Source of the DNA: Wuchereria bancrofti
Taxonomy: Eukaryota; Nematoda; Chromadorea; Rhabditida; Onchocercidae
Length of the DNA: 64,000 nt
Direction of reading: 5' to 3'
Assembly: GCA_005281725.1 (NCBI GenBank)
Contig: SSBO01000009.1
Coordinates: 10,217,373-10,281,372, forward strand
Shown here: in pieces, positions 47,536-58,538 of the stretch
Position numbering within the stretch: the stretch's first letter is position 1
How the letters are laid out: each line of letters begins with the position of its first letter
Notes under the pieces: generated by a model
Told to the model about the DNA's origin: nothing
Databases searched by the model: none
Seen by the model: only the letters and a program-made list of their open reading frames with translations
Translations under genes and position numbers: made by a program

Positions 47536-48407
47536 CAAATTTATCTCTCTATAGTGACAGTTTATCAACAAATATCCTTTCTTTCAATTAATTTAATGAT
47601 GTTAACATTTGCTTTTCCATACTCTTTTTATTAACGACATGCAAACAGAAAATAACTTTCATAAAGATTCTGCGTTTACAAAAAAATTTTAGAAAAAAGC
47701 AAAGTTGTTTAAAATTCCTTTACTTTAAATTTGTTGCTTGTTTAAAATTTTCAACCACGCTGAAGAAGAATGAAATTTTATATGTGAAGCAGCGTAGTTT
47801 GCATAAAAAAACTAATTGTGTTTAATTAAACTGATACGATCGGTTACATACTATTACAGAAACGAACTTGTCCTAATGAACTTGTCACCAGCAACACAGA
47901 AATGACAAATCTCACTTTCTCCTAAAATTTTGTTTAGAAGATAAATTTATAATATAAATGTTGAAAGAATTGGATGTGCTATAATGCATTTATTAAATAT
48001 GCTTGAAAAATCATCACAATATGGAAATTAATTAGCTAACTGATAGAAGCCTTGGCAAAAAAAAGAACACAGTTATAAAGCGGTGGACTTTTCGATAAAA
48101 TCCATAAATATTACTGGAAATCGAAGACATTGACGAAAACATTGAATTCGAGAATGCAAACCCTTGTTACCTAAAAGTATATAATACTTACACATTCTCG
48201 ATCAACTTTTAAAAAGAATTATTAAAATGATCAAAAAATAATCAAAAAAAAAGTAAAGCATATGTAAAAGCAATTACAAAATTAAAAAAAATACGGTTAA
48301 AAGAAATCCATAATGACAGGAAACAATTAGTAATAACATAGACAGAAAGAATTCCTATTTAGAACGAAGCCGAATATTGTGAATCATATAATTTTCAAAC
48401 AAAAAAT
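47536..48407. other. central spacer of the palindrome
   Basis: About 870 bp with no partner by eye, AT-rich, no gene. It lies between the two divergent gene copies. Confidence 0.5.
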
Positions 48408-49303
48408 AATCTGTAAATTTCATCGAGAAGGAAATGTTTAACCAATTCAAAATTGAAATATTTGCTTCCGTTTATACAAATCTCTTTCTATCCCTTCTAT
48501 CAGCTCAATAACTTAACAGCTCATTCTTCCTCCTTTTTCTTTTAAACATGCGACAAATAATTAAATTGTAGAACAAAAAGACATGTATCGATCAAATATG
48601 TCTACTATACGAGACAATAATCACTTCAAAAGAGGCCACTGCCGAAATATAAAAGGCGCAATTTTTAAATTATTTACCATTTATTTCTTGACAGTTACAT
48701 CTTTTACATTTTAATCTATCACAACCACTTGTAAAAACCGTGAATTAATCTTTCATTGAGCTCTTCAATTTCACTTTTCCAATTCTACGATCAGAAAATT
48801 TCGGCGCAGGATTGTAAGTAATTCGAAAACAAAGTACTCCTTATCGATGTGTTGGGTTTCAATGTTAGGATAATCTAGAATGTTTTCTCTTAGGATCGGA
48901 AAGAATGATTCGACATTTAGTACCATAAGTAGATTCGTTATCATAGATCAACTTAAATTCATTCAGCTCTACTCCCACTTAAATTTCCTTCAATAGATCT
49001 TTGACTATATCAATTTACACCAATAGATTCTGGACTTACATCGATGTCGCACAATCTTCCATGTTTACTTTGTTGTTATCGGAAACATTTCCACATTTAT
49101 GTAGTGTTTATAAAATCAAAAAGTGAACGAAAAAATCATTGGCTGAAAAATTCATTTTAGGCAGTATCTGTTTCTTTCTTTTAAATAACATTTTTAATTG
49201 ACTGAAACATTTCAACTGTCTGCCTCTGATACTGAATGCGAATTCAAATAAATGAGTATCTTCAGAGTAACGAAATATGATATTTTGCTGACCAGATACG
49301 ATC

Positions 49304-50437
49304 ATGGCAAGAAGACATTTACTCTTTGTTTATATTATTTTCTGCACCAGCAATAATGCACCAATGCAACCTGCTGCTGTCAGGGATGAAGGTGGTGCGG
49401 TAGAGGATGGTGATATGGACGGTGGTATGATGGATGGTGATGGTGGTGGCGATGGTGGTGGTATGATGAACGGTGGTGGTATGATGAACGGTAGTGGTGG
49501 TGATATGATGAACGGTGGTGGAGGTATGATGAACGGTGGTGGTGGTGGAGGTATGATGAACGGTGGTGGTGGTGGAGGTATGATGAACGGTGGTGGTGGT
49601 GGAGGCGATGGTGGTGGTATGATGGGTGGTGATGGTGGTGGTGGTGGCGGCGATGGTGGTGGTGGTGGCGATGGTGGTGGTGGTATGATGGGTGGTGATG
49701 GTGGTGGTATGATGGGTGGTGATGGTGGTGGTGGCGATGGTGGTGGTGGTATGATGGGTGGTGATGGTGGTGGTGGCGATGGTGGTGGTGGTATGATGGG
49801 TGGTGATGGTGGTGGTATGATGGGTGGTGATGGTGGTGGTATGATGGGTGGTGATGGTGGTGGTATGATGGGTGGTGATGGTGGTGGTGGCGATGGTGGT
49901 GGTGGTGATGGTGGTGGTATGATGGGTGGTGATGGTGGTGGTGGCGATGGTGGTGGTGGTGATGGTGGTGGTGTTGTGGCCGTTGCTGCAGATTTCGTAA
50001 TGAAGGGTAAGTTTTCTGTTTTTCAATTCAATTTTTCTGCCAAATATTATCTCTATGAAATGTTACAGACTGAGAATAGTATTAAAAAAATCAGTAAGTT
50101 TTTAAGTTGTTTCAAATCAGTTAATTGTGAATGTAGGAATAATTTTTTCTTAAAAGATTGAATCAATTTTTTTTCTGGCTCGGTAATTTTATTCGTAGAG
50201 ATTATAAAAGTTTTAGGTGCGGTTGATAGCATAGATTGTAATCGAGACAAGATTTGGGTGAATGGTCAGTGTAAACCAGACTTTTTGGAGATTGAAAGCG
50301 AAGTAGTGATGGCAAAATTGGAACCGCTTAATTCATACAAAATCCAAAATTCAGAAGGTAATAGGGATGGATTTGATGTTGAATTTGGTGTTACAAATTT
50401 AAAAAATCCTTTATCATTTTGTAATGTGCGTTCTTAG
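49304..50437 (+). CDS. secreted Gly/Met/Asp-repeat protein, right copy
   Basis: Two exons, 49304-50006 and 50199-50437, give about 313 residues: 234 codons in exon 1 against 175 in the left copy. Signal peptide MARRHLLFVYIIFC, an acidic start (RDEGGAVEDGDMDGG), then a longer array of GGDGGGMMGG and MMNGGGG units, then VVAVAADFVMK. The second exon has the same 239-nt length as in the left copy. The intron is 192 bp (GT...TAG). An acceptor (TATCTTCAG) precedes the ATG by a few tens of bases. Low-complexity Gly/Met sequence suggests a structural or matrix role outside the cell, but no family was recognised. Repeat-length change with preserved frame implies that the protein is still translated, or that the duplication is very young. 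Confidence 0.72.
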
Positions 50438-50900
50438 GTAGTTGAAGAAAAACTGTCGTCACTGCTGGTATTCATGCAGGAACTGCATCTCTCTTCAGTA
50501 ACTTCTGGAAAATTTTGTTTAATTCTTAATTTATTAGTTTTTCAAAAGTTACATACAAAGACTTTGTAAATTCTAAAGACAATGATAATACGTTTATTGC
50601 AGCAATGGAATATGGAATAAGCGATGCAAGAAACGAACCTTTAATGATTCTCGCAAGGAACGTTCTTGATCTAATAAAATAGGATGAAATTGTAATATGT
50701 GATAGGCAAATAATGAAAAATAAAATAATGTATATTACTTCGTGTACTCTAACTGAAAGCAGTGAAAATGACATCCACTTTTGTACTATTTCTATTTTTG
50801 GAAAAAGATTCAGAAACTGTTTGCAGGAAATACACTAACAGCTTGATCGAACCAAATAGTGTAGCAATTGAAGTTTTTGTTTAATTCCTGAGGATGAACT
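50438..50900 (+). other. protein-like downstream frame, right copy
   Basis: Directly after the second exon, one frame reads TVVTAGIHAGTASLFSNFW, then FSKVTYKDFVNSKDNDNTF, then SDARNEPLMILARNVLDLIK, then MYITSCTLTESSEND, with a TAA and a TAG between blocks. A second short block (KYTNSLIEPNSVAIEVFV) follows a GTTTGCAG acceptor at about 50826. It could be 3' exons, an overlapping relic, or a decayed domain. No family was recognised. Confidence 0.35.
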
Positions 50901-51754
50901 GTTAAAAAAATCTCAATTATATTCAGCAAAACCATTTTCCTACTAGCTGATAAAATGATTTTAAGATTAGCAAATAGCAACTGATATTTTGTCTTTGGAT
51001 TCCACACTTGATTTTTGTTTGAAGAAAATAAGTTAGTCTTCAGGAAACAATTTCTTTATTAATACGTGAATGACTTAGACGGTTGCAAACTGTGTCGGAA
51101 AAAAACCGAGCAGATTGATAATTACAGACTGTAAAAATAGAAATTTGCAGACTAGAAATTATCCTATTTTGAATATTTCTTAGATAAATAACTTTCAGTT
51201 TTACATCTGAAGTGAGAAACTATTTATCCAGTTTTCATCTTCCATTTATAGTTAGGCTCTGTGCATTGTTTATAATTTTGCAATCAATAAACAAAAAATA
51301 TGTGTGTTACTTTCCTTCAAATTTTTAATATCGATGTGAAATTCATTTCAATTCATTAGCATACAATTTTTGAACAAAATCTATAACTTTCTTTTTTTTA
51401 AAACTATATGCTGAATGACGAGCAAATTCAAAGATATATGAAACATTCATAAATAATCATTTGCTCTTACAAAGTGGAAATGAGAGAAGTTACTTTTAAA
51501 ATATTCCTTTAATGATAATTTCATTTATCATTAAATTATTATTTGTGACAATAAACAATTATTACACATTCCAAAAAGCTCAATTATTGCTACAACATCA
51601 TATAATGATCCTTATTCGAAGCAAATAGTTATTGAGGAATTGAAAAAAAAATGAAATTTCAAAAAAGCATGAAAACTGATACTATTCTTTGGGAATTTAT
51701 TTGAAAAAAAATATGTAAAACATTTATCAAAGAAGAATTAAAGAGGAATTTCAA

Positions 51755-54700
51755 CTAATTGCTACGAATATCCATCTCACAAACAAATCCTTGATCTGGA
51801 TACTGTAAGTCAGAGCAATCAGTTACTAACCATTTTCCGCTATGTATTACCGTATTGATAATCACACAACCTATCCGTGGTTCCGGTTCTCCTTTATTCC
51901 AGTTAGTGTAAATCACAGATTCACCACTTTGCCATTTCAAAATACCATTAATATCTTTAATTAAACCAATCCAATATGTACCATTACCGCCTATATCATA
52001 GATATCTGAAATAGGAAGTTTTTTATTGAATAAAACTTTAAATAATTTCACTCAGCTTTTAATTCTGAAATTTTGATCTAAAAAAAAGTAATGAAAGGGC
52101 AAAAATGCAAAAATAATTGTTGGGTAAATAGTTTATTCACGGGCAATGTAAATGGTGTTAATATTTTGTTTATTAGTATTAGTATTTCAGGTTATGTGGC
52201 CTGATATTGCAATTTATATATTGAAATTGCTCACAATTCACATAATTTGCTTGTTGAGTGTCTCTAATTGTAACCAAATGAGCACCCGCTTTTGCGCAAT
52301 AATCAGATCCGTCAAAATGAGTGAAACGACCGTGAACCTTAAATGATCAGATGAAGTAGAATTTAAACGTTCTCCAAAGTATAAATGGATGAATTTATTT
52401 GAAGTAGGAAGAGTAAAATTATTTGTTAAAAATGAAAAGAATACCGGAAGATAACACTTCTGCCTAAATTGCCACCATGGATTGTCACAGAGTTCTGAAA
52501 TAAATGTTTTTTATTACTAATTTATAAAAAATTTTATCCATGGAAATATCTAAAAGATGCAAAGTATGGATGATAGATAATGCTTCAAATTTGAATTACA
52601 TTATAAGAAATCAGAAATCTTCTAATTATCAGGTTTAAATAATAAAGAATCAGTAAGAAGTTTTTAACTAAGGCATATCTGTCACAATCCTAGCGGATCG
52701 TAACCTCCTGCGCGATCCAGTAGGTACTATAACAGAGAAGATTTCTTTCTATAAGTAAGCCTACAAGTATGAAGAATAATTTTACTATTTCTACCATTTA
52801 ACTATTTTACATTGCGATCAATGCCATTCTAATACTGAGCTTATTTTTATAGAAAAATTAATTGAACTCCAAGCCAAAAACAGTGCTTTTTATTAAAATC
52901 AGGCTTCCTGCTTCATACTGCTTAGAATGTGTGTTCCGAAACACTGCTGCGAAACTCCAAATAACTTACAAATATATCAACAAAATTGTATTAATCCATA
53001 ATACTAAATTTCGTTTTAATTGAACATTAGAAATGTAAAATGTTTCAAATTATACATCATGTAACTAATCATTATTTCAACGCTCATCTTTCCACTGTAC
53101 TTGAGCTTATCTGCTTGTCTCGACATTTTCATCTTGTTAACAAAGGGTATGCACATTGTTTAATATGTTAAAAATTACTCCTTTGGTAAAAATCTTTTAA
53201 GCTAATAGTCATCCTTTGGGAAGCTACAATATTAAAACCCATCTCTTACTATATAGAAGAGCAAAGATCATTTGATAGCTCTCACTTAATAATCATGCTC
53301 TTGTTGCAAGTCAATGCCCACTATATAAGGACTTAAATCCTTTGTCTCAATCAGTTCTAACAGTTTTTCCCTTACCAGTAAGCTACAATTCAGCTGCTCT
53401 CCCTCTCTCACAATTCTGTCCATTTTCCCACCAATTTGTCCATTTATCCATTTTCATCTTATCCGTAAATATTCTATGAAATTATATTTTTGCTATAGAT
53501 TAATACCTATATATTGTGGTTGTTAGCGAATAAAATCGTTACAACAGACCTATCATTCAACGCATTCATCTACACTAACTACAAAAACAAACAAGGAAGG
53601 CCTTTGAGCATACGAAAGTTATGTTCAAACTGAACCCCAACTTTCATAACAAACACATTAAAACCATCTGTACCGTACCGTACCGCACCGTACTAAACCG
53701 TAATCTCTATCTCGTCATTTGCACATTACTTATTGGTTTTGCACTCCAGAATGCCTTACTCATTCATTTACTGTAAATTCATTTATTTCATTTACTCTAA
53801 TTTACTCTAAACTGAAAGAATCAGAATTGCTTTTTCATTCCTCATGTTCGTAAATTTGATTAATTTCTTACCTGTATAAGATTGAGAAATATGGCAGAGT
53901 CCATCCCGGCAAATTTCTGATTTTTTGCAATCTGCACTACTAGCACATCCTGAAATACCCCAAATTTTAGCCAGATTTTAACTAATGAAACAGAGAAAGT
54001 TTAATCAATAGTGCGCTTCTCTCCGATACAATTTCATAATTTTTAACAAACTTAAAAAAAAATCGATCAATACCATAAAGACCAAATTAGGGACAAATTT
54101 TGGCCAAATTTTGGCAATAATATATGCACAACAAAATATTCATCAATTGCGCATAGCTATTGAAGATTACATTGTCTATTCGTATAGAATCAAAGTTAGA
54201 ATTGGAATAATATTGAAATGATAATTTATTGATAAATAAGAAAGTAATATATAGATGAGATAGCTTAAAATTATCAAAAAAAAAAAAAAAAATACAACAA
54301 TAATCAATTGATCTAACAAACTACTAATCTTATTTCATAAAATATTACTTTCTAAAGTCCAAGAATTTGTTTCCGAGTTTGATGTGAGATAATTAGGTAC
54401 AGTTCCTGTTTCAATAAATGTCTCAGATTCTGTCACATTTATAACATCAGTTATTTCCTCATTTGGTATCTGCGATACTGTCACATCTATTGTTTGTGCC
54501 ACTGTCTCACTTGATTCTTCAGTTTCGGTTTCTTCTAATTCCTCAGATTCAGATCGTTCATCAGATTTTGTCATCTTCATTGGTTGATGTTTTATCTTTT
54601 CTTTTGCATCAAATTTTATTGGTTTTAATCCGAATGGTGGTACAATCAATGTTTCGAGATTATCCGTAGTTGCTAAATGCTCAAAACTTTGCAAACATAT

Positions 54701-56047
54701 ACCATTCATACATTTTTGCCATGATTTACAGTGATAATTAGTATTACAGTCTGAAATAATTTACTTCCTTTAAATGTTTAATTGAAATAATTTGCTTAAT
54801 TTAAATGCTTAAAATACTTAATTTAAAGCATAAGGACATTACTTAGACATAGCTTCATGTGTATATTGATTATATTAATATATGGAAATAAATCTTTTCC
54901 TCAAAGTTGATAAAAAATAAAATTTAAGTGTAAAAAGACTACCTCAAACTATCTTATTTGAGTAAAAAAAGATGAAAATTTCAAACATATTTTACAAAAA
55001 TTTTTTTTATGAATTGTTAAGAATGAAATGTAAAAGTTTGTAACAAAATCATTTCGACTGATTCCAATCAAACAAAAAAGTATAATTTGATTATATTATG
55101 AATTTTTAAGAGTTATACATAAATGCTGTTTGCTTATTTTTTTCATTGCTAATATCGGCAGCAAATCCGGAATGCACTTCTCTTCTTCACAAATTTGATC
55201 AATGCGACAATCTCGATGTACTTTGCAACCTGAAAAAAGCATTAAATCTTTAAGAAATAAAATAAAATCTTAAACTAAATATAAATTTTTAGCCAATATA
55301 AATATTTGCTAAATATAAATGTTTTGATAATACAATTATCAAATCTCAAATGAAATAATTCATTAAAAATGAACTTAAAATTTGAACATTCAGCGCATTT
55401 TAAGTGATACAATGTCCGTGTCGTGCAGTTGCTATGACATTAGCATTTGAAGGAATAATGAAATTTCATCTTTTAATTGGAAAATGTATGAAAAATCCTT
55501 TAATGATAATGAAGTTTATTTTCTGTTTTCTGAAGCTTTTTTGTTGTACCGTTAAATTGTCGTAAAATCTATCGATTTTAGTTATGGTTGAAAATCGATC
55601 AATTGGTAACACTTCGAGCATTGTAATTTATTGGTGATTCTTTGGATCACCGATCAGACAATACTTTTTCGCAGTAAGGAAAAAATAAATTTCCATTTTA
55701 TTTTTTTTCTTTGCGCTATCAATCATTAAATTTACTTAAAGAGAAACTAAAAGTAATCACATCTATGAAAAGTTTTAAAGATTCCCAGTAATACTAAGTT
55801 ACAGAAATTCCTTATCAGTAATAGAAAAGAAACAAAAGAATTTGCAAAAGTATTATTACATTGATAAAATTTTTAGCTTAAAAAAGGAAATGAAAATTAA
55901 TTCGTAACCGAAAAGCTGCAATAGGAAATTTGAAGAAAATCATCATTCAAAATGATAAAATTAACAGCAATTAATTATAAACTTACTTTTGCTATCAGTG
56001 CCAACAATAAAATCGCAAAAGATAAGAGATAGCATTAATATTTTCAT
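51755..56047 (-). CDS. secreted Cys-rich modules plus C-type lectin domain, long isoform
   Basis: Seven exons join in phase: 56047-55987, 55229-55119, 54750-54511, 53949-53872, 52494-52445, 52337-52235 and 52005-51755. They give about 297 residues. The signal peptide is MKILMLSLIFCDFIVG. Three short Cys modules follow, with spacing like EB-type repeats: CKVHRDCRIDQICEEEKC, CNTNYHCKSWQKCMNGIC and CASSADCKKSEICRDGLC. The second and third are separated by an acidic Glu/Ser linker. The C-terminal lectin-like domain has PWWQFRQKCY, AGAHLVTIRDTQQA, TYWIGLIKD and GKWLVTDCSDLQYPDQGFVC. The canonical EPN/QPD sugar-binding triplet is not evident; EPE is nearest. An acceptor (TTTGCAG, exon edge 56083) lies 36 nt upstream of the ATG. 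Domain calls are solid. That all seven exons form one gene is inferred from matching phases. Confidence 0.72.
54335..56047 (-). CDS. short isoform without lectin domain
   Basis: The same first two exons, but the third exon is read through (54750-54335) to TGA. This gives about 195 residues: signal peptide, two Cys modules and an acidic Ser/Thr/Glu-rich tail ending TNSWTLESNIL. The long form instead uses a strong GTGAGA donor inside this exon (after 54511). Both are supported only by sequence signals. If the short form is real, a soluble protein without the lectin domain would be made from the same promoter. Confidence 0.5.
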
Positions 56048-56083
56048 TTTAAATTTTATTCGCAAAAGAATCAAATGAAATTT

Positions 56084-58538
56084 CTGCAAATGTACAAATA
56101 TTTAAACCAATGAATTGGTTTTAAATCAATTCAGTTATTTCAAAATATCATTTTCTGTAATGATGAAAGGATGAATTGAACAGAATATGTGTTTGAATTT
56201 TAGGTTTAAACATTTCAGGAAAAAGATTTTAGTATTAGTTAAATGACAAATGGATGAGGGAAAGTTAAAAGAATCTTTATTGTTTAATCACAAATGAAAA
56301 CATACCTGCCTGTCACAGTAAAGAATTTTTGAGAGTTAAATTTCTTTTCTTTCATTTAAATACAAAGGAAAGATCGAAATGAGTGAGTAATCCAAAAATA
56401 TGTCATTAAAATGGCATTCATCTAAAAATTTAATGTTTGCAATTAAATTTTGTTTCGTCAAATGTTTGATTAAAAAAGAATATTGTTGAATGAACCAGTT
56501 ACATTGTGATGATTTTGTAGTTCAAATCCAAACTTATCAATCAACTCATTTTTTTTCTCACTTTTGAAATATTTGAAATTTTGGTATATTGCAGGAAATA
56601 AGTTCAAACAGAGGAAAAGAATAACTAAACAAATTTCAGTGAAATAGACAGGTGTAAATGGATAAACAATTTATATAGTACTATACTTTTAGTTAATTAA
56701 GTTTCTTTACACCATTTCAAAAATATATTAACTTGAATCTTTTTTTCGAGTCCGTTAAATTTTTAAAGCTTTAAAATAATTTTTAATTGTAAAAGATAAC
56801 ATAATGATAGGTAATTTACTTATCATTTATTTGAAGTAAAATAATCAATAGTTTGGGAAGTAAATAAATGACAATTCTAAATGTTTAATAGATAAAATTT
56901 CATATGCTAAAATTTTAGGTATTTATTTTTAGTTAGATGTAAATATTCAAAAATGCAACAAAATAAATGAAGCATTTATGTTATTGAAATCAAATTTTAT
57001 CTAAGTAAAGTTATAAATTATAATATTTTGTTTTGTTTACAAAACATCTTTCCCACTTACTTATTTATTATTCAAAATAAGATATGATAAATTATAAAAT
57101 AATAGTTTTAATAAACACCGATACATTCATATTTTATTGTTATCCTAAAATAAACATTTTCGTTGAATGAAAAATCTATGTACCTAAGCTTAGGCAAGAA
57201 AATGTTTCCATTAAAATGTTTCCGCTTACTTCTTTACATGCCAATTTTTAAAATGTTTTCATTTCATTAAAAATTAAAATTTTGTAAAAATTAAAATCAA
57301 AAAATTTTTACTAATAAGTTTACTTCGCTACATGCAAACCTTTGAAATGTTTATTTCACTACATGATAAGTAAAACTTGAGAAAATATAATTTTCTTATG
57401 TCAAATACCACAAGCTCAAAATTATTTATATATTTACAAAATAAAAAAAATTAGTTTCGATTTTAATACTGTATGGCTGAATTACACTGATGCAATTCAT
57501 TTTTTTTTAATTTTCTCATAAATTTTGCAACTGATTAATTTTATTTTTTCCTTTCTTTTTTTTTTTTTTTCATCCATCACTTTAATCACGTACAATAATT
57601 TATTTTATCGAAATCAAATATGGTCGTTTGTTCTTCAATTGATGAAATATAATAGAATGTAACAGATATCAGCAAAAATAAATAATTCGTAAAACCGTAA
57701 AATAAAAGAAGAACTGGCAATTAGAGTAATTAAGTGGAATAAATATTATAAAAGATAAAAAAACAGTTTTTTTTAAAGGAAATGCCAATTTGAAAATTTG
57801 AGTTGCCATTGTTTTTTTTTGCAATCTTAATTTTAAGATTAATTTGAGATTTATTCAAAATGGTATGTTTTGTAATTATTATTTCTTTTCTCTCTCTCTC
57901 CAAATCTTCTACCTAAATTGTGATTTGAATATATTTTGATTTCTTTGAAAATGAACAAAGATTTTTGTTGTAGAAATAAAATTAGTATAATTAACAGGAA
58001 ATAAAAAATAAAAACGGAAAAATCTAATACAATAATTAGAAAAAAGAAAACACGAAAAGAAAATTTTAGGTCAATCGTTAAATTTTTAAATGCGAAATTT
58101 TAAATTTAATTTTGCAGAAAGCATAAAGTAATATTCGCTACAAAATCAAATATAATTGTCACAAAAGTGATAGCATAAAATATACAAAATGACAGATCAA
58201 TACAAATAAAAAATGATAAATACTAACAATTCATTTTACATTTTTCACAAAATAACTTATTGCATTTAGAATGTAATTTTGATAACTTCAAATATGTGTG
58301 ATAATTGTTATCAAATATTACTTAAAAAAGAAAAGTAAACATTCTGTAGTAGCAAACACAGAAATTTAAAATTGATAGCAAAGATATGAGTGAGAAGCAA
58401 AAGATTATAAAAAAAAATTAAATTAAAAAAAAGAAAACTGATTAATAAACACAAGCAAACCAAGTGATTATAATTAATTGCTATGTTCATGTAATTACAT
58501 TAATTAAATTTAAATATAAAATCTTTTTTTTTTCTATG
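56084..58538. other. intergenic, no gene recognised
   Basis: AT-rich, between the lectin gene's 5' end and the Notch-ligand 3' end. No splice-linked coding block. It probably contains the lectin promoter and the Notch-ligand 3' UTR. Confidence 0.5.

Larger units (their letters stand above)
48408..53636 (-). repeat. right arm of the palindrome
   Basis: Inverted partner of 43858-47535. It is longer because 51273-52955 (including three lectin-gene exons) has no left counterpart, and because of a roughly 180-bp insertion near 51010-51185. The arm's outer end at 53636 lies in an intron of the lectin gene. Confidence 0.88.

Noticed and set aside
46224..50026. Long His/Thr-rich ORFs antisense to the repeat-protein genes
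   Set aside because: Complement of GGTGGT/ATGATG repeats; the sense frame has a signal peptide and splice structure, the antisense frame does not.
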